Both the position numbers and the translations under genes were made by a program. This document shows, one piece after another, positions 54,974 through 64,000 of a stretch of DNA of 64,000 nt (the first letter of the stretch is position 1; every line of letters starts with the position of its first letter). The notes under the pieces were generated by a model. That model saw only the letters and a program-made list of their open reading frames with translations, was not told where the DNA came from and did not search any database. This stretch comes from Liquidambar formosana (taxonomy: Eukaryota; Streptophyta; Magnoliopsida; Saxifragales; Altingiaceae), in the NCBI GenBank assembly GCA_039720395.1, contig JBBPBK010000125.1, positions 1 to 64,000 on the forward strand. The letters run 5' to 3'.

Positions 54974-55850
54974 TTCTTTTTTTTTTTTTTTTTCAATGAG
55001 AAAGATGGGGAGGGAGAAGTCATAGGACCAGACATCAGCATCTCACTTTACCTCCTCTAATACTGGACATCTTGGGAACTGGGATTGAGTCTGTTATGCT
55101 CTTTTTGCTATGTTCAGTCAAGTGGGTGGATGTGTGCGGAGTGAAAGGGAAAATATGTGCATAGTTATTTACATTGTCCATTCATAATTTTGTTGTCATT
55201 AGGTAAAATTGAACACCTTTTTTTTGTCTTTTGGTCGGCAAGACAGCAACATAGTGGCACCTATTCTTCAAACTATTCTCACCTCACCAAACACCCAAAC
55301 ACCCCAGCCCCCCTCTTTTTTTTAACAATGAGAAAGATGGGGAAGGAGGACTAGACATCAACATTAAGGGTGAAGCCAGTGTAGTAGGAGGTGGGGTGTT
55401 TGTCCCACCTGAAAATTAAAAAATAAAATAAAATAATTCTTAATATTTTGCTTTTTGGATAATCATTTCTCAACTTAATACCAAATAAAAGAAATTAGTA
55501 GTCATTTTGAAATATATATACAGTCAATTTGTAATAAGTTGACAAAAATATCTTTTATATGGTATTAAGTTAAAAAGTGATCATTAAAATGTAATAATTT
55601 GTAATAAATTGCTTCACCTGAAGTAGTTTCCTGGCTTTGCTCTTGATCAGCTACGCACCTTATCTCTCATTTTATCTCTAATACTGGACATATTGGGAAC
55701 TAGGATTGAGTCTGTCATGTTCTTTCTGCTATGTTCAGTCAGATGGGTGGATGTGTGCGAAGTGAAAGGGAAAATATGTGCAGTCATCTACATTGTCCAT
55801 TCATAATTTTTTTGTCACCAGGTAAAATTGAACACGTTTTTATTTTTTAT
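54593..55850 (+). repeat. About 332-bp tandem triplication
   Basis: CAATGAGAAAGATGGGGA recurs at 54662, 54994 and 55326. Each is followed by TGAGTCTGTTATGCTCTTT(T/C)TGCTATG and GGTGGATGTGTGCG and by CATTGTCCATTCATAATTTTTTTG-like text. Each unit begins with TATTCTTCA and a C/T-rich run, 31 C in a row in the second unit (54943-54973). The third unit is interrupted at about 55366-55644. Confidence 0.85.
55366..55644. mobile_element. Possible hAT-like MITE
   Basis: This AT-rich insertion of about 280 bp interrupts the third 332-bp unit. Its ends are inverted: AAGGGTGAAGCCAG on the left and, on the opposite strand, AAGAGCAAAGCCAG on the right. A clean target duplication was not found. Insertion is supported by comparison with the uninterrupted units. 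Confidence 0.45.
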
Positions 55851-56866
55851 TTTTTAAATTTTTTTGTCGGCAACGTAGTGGCGCCAATTTATCATTAGGC
55901 CACAAGTGAAAGACGAACAAAAGGAAAATACCCCTAGCAACAAGAAAGAGCCAAAGATCTAATACATGAGAAAGCAGGACATCAAAGATTACATCTCCAA
56001 CTCTGCTCCCTATTCCAAGCAATGTCAATGTGAGAAAGTGTTGGCATCCTAGCCATTTTTGAAGCTTCTGAGCGGCAATTGGATGGGGGGCAAGAAGAAA
56101 TTTGACCATAATAAGCTGCATCAAAATATGCAGGACATTATGGATGAGGGCTGCTAAACTCCAGTAAGCCTCCTGAACTTCTTCTAGCAAAGAGTGGAGT
56201 TTTTAAGCTAGTCAGATTAATGGGTTGTGGTGACTGGTCCAGTAAGGCACTTTCTAATGGTTCAATATTTTCACTAAACCACTTAATAAACCGCCACGAT
56301 TTGTGCACGCAGTGCACTAGAGTGGTTCATTTCAGATCATCCAAGCACATGGGCTTCGAGTGGTAATTTCCTTACAAGCCACATATAATGGACAGTGAGT
56401 TGGTGAGATTTAATTTGATCAAGTTCACCAAGGGTGATGAAAGCCTCGATCCCAAAAAATAAAAAATAAAAAAAAAAGGCAAGGAAGCTGATCATTATAT
56501 TCTTGATATCTAAACAAGACCACCGGATTAGGATTGACAATGATCTTTATTTTGTTTCGAATTTTTTGTTGGTCGGTGAGGGAAACACTGACACGCCCAA
56601 CAACATGGTCAAGGGCCAATCCTAGGCCTAGTAATGTACCAAAACTAGAGATTGTTAGAAATGTGTGTTTATTTGTAGAAGTTTCAAAACTTCAACCTCA
56701 CATGTGTGTACATGTGCGCCGCCTATCTTGACCTGAACAAGCCGGCTGTGTCGTGATGTGGCGTGTGAGAGATGTGACATAGCATGTGGCTTTATGGATT
56801 GATTATGAGTTTTATTTAATTGATCATTGGGTTTTATTTAATGTGAACTAATTACTAGAGTTATCA
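55851..56866. other. No recognisable gene
   Basis: A 116-codon minus-strand frame (55840-56190) is hydrophobic and matches nothing I know. The rest is mixed sequence with an A-run at 56460-56480. Confidence 0.45.
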
Positions 56867-57101
56867 TAATGCTCATATGTTTTATTGCTTACAGTTATTT
56901 CTTTATTATGCAATGTGATTGTATGTATGGATGGATGATGATTATGGACTATGACCAAATAAACCATTGTGATTGGCCGTCTTACTTTATGGGTTGTAAT
57001 ATTTTTTAAAGGGTTGTAATTTATTATTGGTGATGTAATTTTTATTGGGGCTTGTATGCCACCTTCTCTCTCTCCATCATTCTCTTATGTACCCCACATT
57101 C
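56867..57101 (+). repeat. 235-bp direct repeat, copy 1
   Basis: It contains TGGATGGATGATGATTATGG and TGATTGGCCGTCTTACTTTA and is nearly identical to 59129-59363, 2262 bp downstream. The pair could be parts of LTRs of a non-coding element or a simple duplication. Confidence 0.85.
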
Positions 57102-57815
57102 CCTTTATGAGATGTTGACAGTCGAAATAGGGTAAAGTAGACTTACATTTAGGAGATGTTGACAACACGTTGAGAGGAGGATGATACCATGCTTCGAGGT
57201 TGTTGACGAAAAGTGGAAGATGATGGGAGGGAGGCCTACTGTACGATCTATCTAGTATTAGGAGGAGGATGCGATCGTCGAACCTCAGGTTGCCAAGAAG
57301 AGTAGCAAGAAGTGAAGAGGATGATACTGTGCTTCAGGGTTGTTGATGAGAAGAGGAAGACGATTAATTGGATAATGGTGTCCTAATAAGTTTTAAGAAA
57401 ACTAGGGTTTTATAAAATTGTTATGAACAATTTTCATGGTAGCCATGAAAAACTGTCATCTTGTTTTGCATGCCGAAATCTGAGTCCTTCTCCAAAAGTT
57501 TCAAGCCATATATGGTTAGAAAGCTCTTTGAATCAGCTTTCCAACCCAATAAACGGCGCATCAATCCAAGTTTTGTAGTAAAAGTTATGATTTTTTTACT
57601 ACAGACTGTCCAGGAAGATAGTTTTACGCAGGAATGATGTGATAGCAGCAACTATGACCTTTTGATGGTGATCAAAGGCATGGCAATGGTTGTCACCACT
57701 TGGGTTATGTTCTAGACATGGTAGGGAAGGGTTCTCGACTATTCAGATGCATCATAATTGGATTAAGATGCAAGAACTAAGTTTTTGGAAAGCTAGGGTT
57801 TCTTCATGTTGGCCA
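57102..57815. other. No gene; weak internal duplication
   Basis: ATACCATGCTTCGAGGTTGTTGA at about 57183 and a diverged copy at about 57325 suggest a decayed ~140-bp repeat. Otherwise nothing recognised. Confidence 0.35.
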
Positions 57816-59125
57816 AACCTAGGGTTTGGAACCCTAGGTTCTTCTTCATCATCTTCTTCTATTAATTTGATGTATGTAAATCATATGATGATTAAACATA
57901 ATTATATATTCTGTTTATATAATTTTTATATATGTATTTGACGCATAAAAATCCAATTAAGAAGGAGGAGTTTGGTGTTCTTCAATGGGGCCGAACCTAG
58001 GGTTTAGAAACCCTAGGGTTCTTGAAATTGATTTGATCAATTACCCCTATAAAATTTATGCTAATTTGATGTAGATACATTATACATAATGTATGTATAA
58101 TAATCTTGAAGTTTCGAAAGAGTTTTGATGGAAAAAGATTCAAAAAGTTTGAAGTTTCTACAAAAACAGCATAGCAGAATTTTCTGTAAAAAGGTCATCA
58201 ATGGAGTTTTGTTTAGAACTTGAGCTAGGAAGCTCCAACTTGCATGAAACCAATTTCATTAGTTTCCTAAGACATGTAGGATACTAGAATAATTGATTTG
58301 AAACCCCAACAATGAGAGCTTGCTGGGTTTTAAGAGTGTTTGCGACCTGCAACAATTTTCTATAAAAACTAGGCTGATTTCTGTAAAACGAATTGTGTGG
58401 GTCAACTGGGAATGATTTGATCATCCATTCTTCTTCCATTATGTTAGAAAATCATGTAGGGACATGACATAACAGCTGCCTCCACTTGAGGAGTTGTTTT
58501 GGAGGTGTGGAAGCCATGAAAGTGACCTTGAAGCATCTCCTTCATGAGTGGCAGCAACTAGGGTTTTAGAAACCCTTATGAAATTGACCCATACAGCCCC
58601 TTAGACCACCCAAACCCTCACCTAGGGGCTTAGCCCTAACCCAAGCATGCACCCCAAGGGACGCCGGAGCTTGCCACTGCCAGTGGTGGGTCCGGTAGTC
58701 CCCTCTTTCCCACGGCAACCTCCTCCCTTGTGGCGGCAGCCTTAGGGTTTAATGATGAAACCCTAATTTTAATTAATATAACCCTAATCTAATTAATGCA
58801 TTAATTGAACCCTAATTCTATTAATTAATTGACTTAAACCCAGGGTTTAATGATTGGACATTAATGGCCAATTATTGTCATTAATGGTTTAGGGTTTAAA
58901 TATTGTCATTAACGAGCCTAGGGTTTAGGGTTTATGAAACCCTAGCAATGCATTTAATTATTGTAATTAAAACCATGATTAGCATTAAAAGAAACCTTAA
59001 TGCTAATCATTAGTGGTATTAAACCTAGGGTTTAATGATTGGTCAACTAATGACCAATCATAGGCATTAATGAGTTAGGGTTTTAATTAGGACATTTAAT
59101 GCAATTAGGGTTTAGGGTTTGGGAA
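57816..59125. repeat. AAACCCTA (telomere-like) rich inverted repeats
   Basis: Inverted repeats built of CCTAGGGTTT and AAACCCTAGG: one at 57816-57840 (11-bp arms AACCTAGGGTT, 3-nt loop) and another at about 57994-58020. From 58745 to 59125 AACCCTAA and TTAGGGTT recur every 30-60 bp in both orientations, mixed with TTAATTAA and CATTAATG words. No coding frame. Confidence 0.75.
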
Positions 59126-59128
59126 ACC

Positions 59129-59363
59129 ATAATGCCCATATGTTTTATTGTTTACAGTTATTTCTTTATTATGCAATATGATTGTATGTATGGATGGATG
59201 ATGATTATGGACTATGGCCAAATAAACCATTGTGATTGGCCGTCTTACTTTATGGGTTGTAATATTTTTTAAAGGGTTGTAATTTATTATTGGTGATGTA
59301 ATTTTTATTGGGGCTTGTATGCCACCTTCTCTCTCTCTATCATTCTCTTGTGTACCCCACATT
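59129..59363 (+). repeat. 235-bp direct repeat, copy 2
   Basis: Partner of 56867-57101. It is followed by a short TTCTTATGTATCCCA duplication (59377-59400). Confidence 0.85.
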
Positions 59364-60121
59364 CTCCTTATGTATCCCATTCTTCTTATGTATCCCATTC
59401 TTCAAATTATGTAAATGTTTTGTAATCGAGAGTACACTAAGGAACATGGTGGAGCCCAACAAGCAAATGGTGGACATTGAAGGACTTGAAAACTTAGAGA
59501 AGATTTTCAAGAGAGCATGCATGTTTTCAATTGAATGTTATACGATCACCTACACTTACCCATGGACCTTGGATTTAGTCTATTAGCTTAGATTAAATCA
59601 CCTAAAAGTTCATAATCATCATAGTGGGAACTTTAATTTATGAGATAATTGTATTAGCTCCAATACCATAGTTTGGTATATCTTACCTATTCACTTAGGG
59701 ACTAATATCAAAATATAGTACTTTATTTATGTTGATATATAATAGCATGTGATGTATGATATATTATAGCATGAGATGTATGATTTATAAAAGCATGAGA
59801 TGTATGATTATAAATAGCATAATTTATATGTTTAAATTTTGATGCATTAGATGTATGTTTTAAATAATGATAAGACCTTTTAAACCCCTCTTGTCTAAAA
59901 GATTAAGTTGTAAATGGAGAAGAGATTAAGGAATGAATTCTTCATTACCTTCCATCATTATAGGGTCATCTAGAGTCCCTTAATGTGGGTACCTAGTTGC
60001 AAACATGTAGGAGCTACCTATATTAAAGATTCTACTTGAAACTATCACATTTAAGATATCATGGAGTGTAAAACTAATATATACCAAGAAACTATCATGT
60101 GAGGTATATGTTAAGATGAGC
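59364..60121. other. AT-rich sequence with short repeats
   Basis: Three decayed units of ATAGCATGAGATGTATGATTT-like sequence lie at about 59748-59830. CCAAGAAACTATCATGTGAG at about 60087 recurs at about 62754, beyond the solo LTR. A small frame at 59308-59586 has no motif. Confidence 0.45.
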
Positions 60122-60126
60122 ATACT

Positions 60127-60499
60127 TGTGATGACCTGAATTATTTATATATATAGAGGGATCATTAGCTGAACCCACCACTTGCATTTGCTTCAGATAT
60201 ATATATATGTATAGAGGGATCATTAGCCGCACCCATAGCCGCACCCACCACTTGCGTTTGCTTTGGATATATATATATATGTATAGAGGAATCATTAGCT
60301 GCACCTACCACTGGCATCTGCTTTGGTTATATTTATATGTATAGAGGGATCGAGACAGAGAGTTAGAGAAAGAGCAACAGAGAGAGAGAAATTGAGGAAG
60401 AACAGAGGAGAAAAAAAACAGAGTGGTCTAGTAGAGGTTTTTTGGCTGAGTTCGTGGAACTCTCTCAGTGAGGTAAAATCCTCACCTCCTCTATCGTTG

Positions 60500-60550
<51 letters not shown>

Positions 60551-62710
60551 GCAATTTTATTTTCTTATGTTATTCTTAGAAAGGATGATCATATTTTATG
60601 TTTTTGGGACCAAGGAACACCATGGTAGTGTCAAATTTTAGAGAAATTGACTGTAGGTTGAAGTTTTAGAAATTTTAGAATTTTGGATCATGAAAACCCG
60701 AAACTTTAGGCTTAAAAACGAATATGATTTTATAAGATTCTGAATGAACAATTTATAGTCGCACGTAGTACTTTGCATGAGCTTCGATTCGACACTTGAA
60801 TCACTGAAAACGGTTAAGAAACAAGGGAGATATTAATCGTCGAAGTTGGCCCGTTGAACACACGGTGTAACCCGGTTACACAATTCAACCCGCGGGAGGT
60901 TGAAGATGACCCCATAGGTCTATGATCCTGTGTGGGTGCATCTGTGTACCTTACCGTGTTCTCACGCATTTAAAAGCCATACGATAATCATATGAACCCC
61001 AAATTTGACCGTTGGACTCGTCTTGGAAGGCCCTACCATGTGGGACCCTTAGTTGATCATTTTGACCAAGTTTGACTGTAGTTTGACTTTTTGGCCAAAT
61101 TAATATTTATTAAAAATTCCAGAAAATATCAGAAAATTCCAAAAATTACAGAAAATTCCCAGAAATTATAGAGAGTGTTTTAAAAATTATTTTGAAGATT
61201 TTGGGACCATAGTTTACTGTTAGAAGGCCAATAGTAATTTTTGAGTGCGTTATATTTATTTTGAAATTTACCTAAAGATTACATATGCATAATTATCAGA
61301 TTTTATCGGTCCTCGGGAGGACCCTAGGGAGCATTAACGCTGCATTCGCATTGTCAGTGTCTATCACGTGGTTTTGGGTTGGTATTGCTCGCAATTGAGG
61401 TAGGAAATGTGGCTTCTTTACATTTAATATGGTGTTGTTCTATAAATGTGATTTTAAATGCCTTAATGATATTTTTGGATTTTCCCACTGATTTATAACC
61501 AAATATTTTATTACTTGTTCAAAATTTATGGAATCCTTCAATATATCATTTGATACGACTGTTTTATATTGTTCCTTAAAGATACATGGTTATATACTCG
61601 TTTAAATGTTATTGTGAAATATCTGTTAAATGTGTGGAATTTTCATGATACTTGGATCTTGGGAAAATGCTTTATAAATGTTGTTTACTTGGAAATGCTT
61701 TAGAAATGTTACTGAAATTCTAGAAATTTATCAAACATGTTTATGGATACTTTTGGACACTCGGATATTTATTTGAATGATGGAAAATGCTTTGGATATA
61801 TGGACCTTGGGTCTTGGTATGCATCAAACGGGTGGGGGCATCACAATGAAGTGGTGTCCTGCGTTGAGAATACTCCGCGAATAGCAAGCAGGGTAAAGTG
61901 CCCTTGGGTGAAAGACCCTGAAGCCCTCGAGGAAGAACGCCGCGTAGGTGTTGGTTATTTTCGTGCTTGGCTGAGCCGGGGGTTGACGTGACGACGTAAC
62001 CTGTGATTAGCGACGGTTGATGCATGGTTTGATCCCATAGTTTTGGGAATTGGAGATACTATGAGAATTTTGGGAAATTAACTCAAAACCCACACAAAGT
62101 ATTGATTTGTGACTGATATTTGATTTTGAGTTATTAAATGATTTTAATTCATATACCATGTATCTGCACATATATTAATTGTATAGAATCCACACATATT
62201 TCCTATTGGGCTTTGCAGCTCATCCTATTATTATTTCAGATGATCAGGTGATGAGTGAGGGTTTGCCGATGGCGGATGCCTAGTGGCATAATTTGAGGTT
62301 GGAACTTGAAGGTGGCATACTAACATAGTCATGGATGAGGATAGATGCACGTGCATTACATAGAGACTATGTTATTTTGATGTATGGACATTTCTATTAT
62401 TATTATTGTTATTACCATTATTACTTAATGAACCTTGAATAGTTTGAATCCAACCTATGTGCCAGGGATGTTGGCATTATTTTGAGACCATATATTATTA
62501 TGAGCATGATGTGTGAGCATAACATTTCATATTAATTATTTGGGTATTATTGATGAGCTGGCACCATTATTATTAAAAATATTAAAAAAAAAAAAATACA
62601 CGTGGATTTGACTAAGTCTTCCGCAACTTTTATACTCTGACTTATCCACGTGTACACCTTTTTACTTTGACTTTTATCCATGTGTCGACTCTCCGAGTCG
62701 GGGCGTGACA
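60127..62710 (+). mobile_element. Solo LTR (gypsy-type, 2584 bp)
   Basis: It starts TGTGATGACCTG and ends CGGGGCGTGACA. ATACT is duplicated on both sides (60122-60126 and 62711-62715). The ending resembles Tekay/Del-like LTRs. It contains three ~70-bp tandem units near the left end, a GA-rich leader-like tract (60348-60420), an (AT)n run (60507-60545) and an inverted repeat TGTAACCCGGTTACA near 60864. No coding region. Confidence 0.8.
60145..60350 (+). repeat. Three ~62-80-bp tandem units in the solo LTR
   Basis: Units read TATAGAGG(G/A)ATCATTAGC.GCACC followed by ACCACT(T/G)GC(A/G)T(T/C)TGCTT and (TA)n. Starts are at about 60155, 60211 and 60282, with a partial fourth at 60340. The middle unit has an internal duplication of AGCCGCACCCA. 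Confidence 0.75.
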
Positions 62711-62715
62711 ATACT

Positions 62716-63536
62716 TGTGTGAATGATGGGTTTAACTTAACTAGGGAAGTATTCCAAGAAACTATCATGTGAGGTGTATGTTCCCTAGAGGCTAAATGAT
62801 TGGAACTTGCTTATGAAGCAATAGACAAAATGCACAATTGGCATTCTGTTGTCATGCTATATGATAGTGTTAATGACTAATAAGCTTCAGAAGCAAAATT
62901 AGTCAAATACAAGTGCTTCTGATGTCCTACATCACATACAATGGTTGTATGGTGAGCAAAATTGTACTATAAAGTATAGTGCATATAAACGATTTCTTCT
63001 AAACTAGGATTTAACAAAGGTTGTTTATTAATAATCAATCTTTTGAAGATGATTAACTACATAGAAAAACTTGAGAAGCTAGATGTGAAATTGAAGCATA
63101 GAGGGAAGCTAGTCTTGAAAAGTCGAAGACAAAGAAATATAATTATTTTGTAGCAAACATAAGGTATTGTAAAAGGAAATTGATAAAGTGTCAGTTTTCC
63201 TAGAAGAACCAAACTTTTGAGGTCTTGGTTCATGCTCTAAACTAAATTGTTAGTTAGTTCTGCTCCTTCTTTGCTTTTTATTCTAGTGTAATCTAAAAGA
63301 AAGCAGAAAGTTATGTAGATAATAAGTTGCCTTTAAAAATTTAATAGAGCAAGAGTTGCTAGATTAATTTTGGAACTTATTTCTTAACTAGATCATTTAA
63401 GACATTCTAGAAATTTGATTTCTGAATTTAAATGACTAATTAGAGCAAATGCAACGTATTCCAAGAATACAAGAAATGCAGAGACTCTCATTTAAATGTA
63501 GCAATTGTAACTTGGTTATGAGATGACTAAGCCTAT
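62716..63536. other. No recognisable gene
   Basis: Moderately AT-rich sequence with no frame of note and no clear repeat except the CCAAGAAACTATCATGTGAG word shared with about 60087. Confidence 0.45.
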
Positions 63537-63592
63537 TGTCACACCCCATTTTTGCACAACCTTACTAGGGTTTGTCATTTCATGTAGGTTTT
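63537..63592 (+). repeat. Start of a Tat-like LTR, cut by the copia LTR
   Basis: TGTCACACCCCATTTTTGC and the following GGGTTTGTCATTTCATGT match the start of the solo LTR at 26091. The sequence is interrupted after 56 bp by the copia LTR. Confidence 0.65.
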
Positions 63593-64000
63593 TGTTGTCC
63601 CAAGTAAACAACCCTAGAGGGGGGGGGGGGGTGAATAGGGTTATTGGCCAATTAAAAAATATGATAGCAAGCTAAAATCAGATTATGGCAAATAGAGATA
63701 TTCTCAATAATAAACAGTAAAGAGAATAAGAGAAAGAGAATGCAAACACAAGATTTAACGAGGTTCAGCCTTCCCGCCTACGTCCTCGCCTCAAGAGCTC
63801 GCTTGAGGATTCACCAATCCACTATCACTCTCCTTCAAGGTGGAGCAGCAAACCTTTACAAATCAAGTGCTTTCAACCAACACTTGTTCAGCCACACTTC
63901 TTCAAGTGCAAAGAATGGGGTTATCACCAACCCTTGATTACAAGTTTGTAGAGATGTAATGTGTGTACAAAGAAACTCTCTTTAAGAGTGAATAACACAG
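63593..64000 (-). repeat. Third copy of the Sirevirus LTR, cut by the window end
   Basis: From TGTTGTCCCAAGTAAAC to the window end it matches 5338-5745 closely, with a longer G-run (13 G) and a few changes near 63752 and 63955. It is either the 3' LTR of another minus-strand copy or a solo LTR. The rest lies outside. Confidence 0.88.

Noticed and set aside
55840..56190. 116-codon hydrophobic minus-strand frame
   Set aside because: No family motif, no clear promoter, and it starts within repeat-derived sequence.
58745..59125. True telomere
   Set aside because: Units are scattered, in both orientations, and not a head-to-tail TTTAGGG array.

Overview
The window is nuclear DNA of a flowering plant, most likely a eudicot and possibly a woody one. 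It is AT-rich. It carries plant-type Sirevirus (Ty1/copia), chromovirus and Tat-like (Ty3/gypsy) retrotransposons, a FAR1/MULE-type transposase relic, non-autonomous Helitrons, and spliced plant genes with AT-rich introns. No bacterial, plastid or mitochondrial gene, rRNA, tRNA or CRISPR was seen. The species cannot be named from this sequence alone.

Layout. 1-4.8 kb is gene-poor and low in complexity, with a Helitron 3' end (1144) and an array of GGATCGATCC palindromes (2533-2735). 4.8-15.1 kb is a CACTA-like element split by a nearly intact Sirevirus-type copia element (5338-15001, minus strand). The copia element has two LTRs, TSD GTTGC, an initiator-tRNA-Met PBS, gag, pol, a third env-like-position ORF and two PPT-like tracts. 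15.1-16.0 kb is the 3' end of an older copia element on the plus strand. 17.6-20.5 kb holds a two-exon Myb/SANT-like gene (minus) between two short Helitrons. 21.3-25.9 kb is a FAR1-like transposase pseudogene split by a 2.6-kb solo LTR (TSD TAAGC). 26.1-37.5 kb is a second, Tat-like solo LTR (TSD CAAAC) that landed in a 36-bp palindrome and was itself invaded by a chromovirus, now LTR-internal-LTR-partial internal. 38.9-45.7 kb is the 3' end and a very long LTR of another Tat/Ogre-like element, containing twelve 162-bp tandem units. 50.4-54.3 kb is a tandemly duplicated RBR-type E3 ubiquitin ligase gene in which only the second copy keeps an adjacent last exon. 54.6-63.5 kb is repeats: a ~332-bp tandem triplication, AAACCCTA-rich sequence, and a third solo LTR (TSD ATACT). 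At 63593 another copy of the Sirevirus LTR begins and runs off the window.

Cellular genes with support are few: the Myb/SANT-like gene and the RBR ligase pair. Everything else with coding capacity belongs to mobile elements. The observation I rate highest is in the copia element. Its third ORF appears to have its own promoter (TATA box and pyrimidine patch), preceded by ten copies of the TCAGTCGACTGA palindrome. The same palindrome is clustered upstream of the TATA box in the LTRs. At least three other LTR families in the window carry a different palindromic word of their own, in one clear case also just upstream of the TATA box. All boundaries come from reading by eye; no alignment or database search was run.
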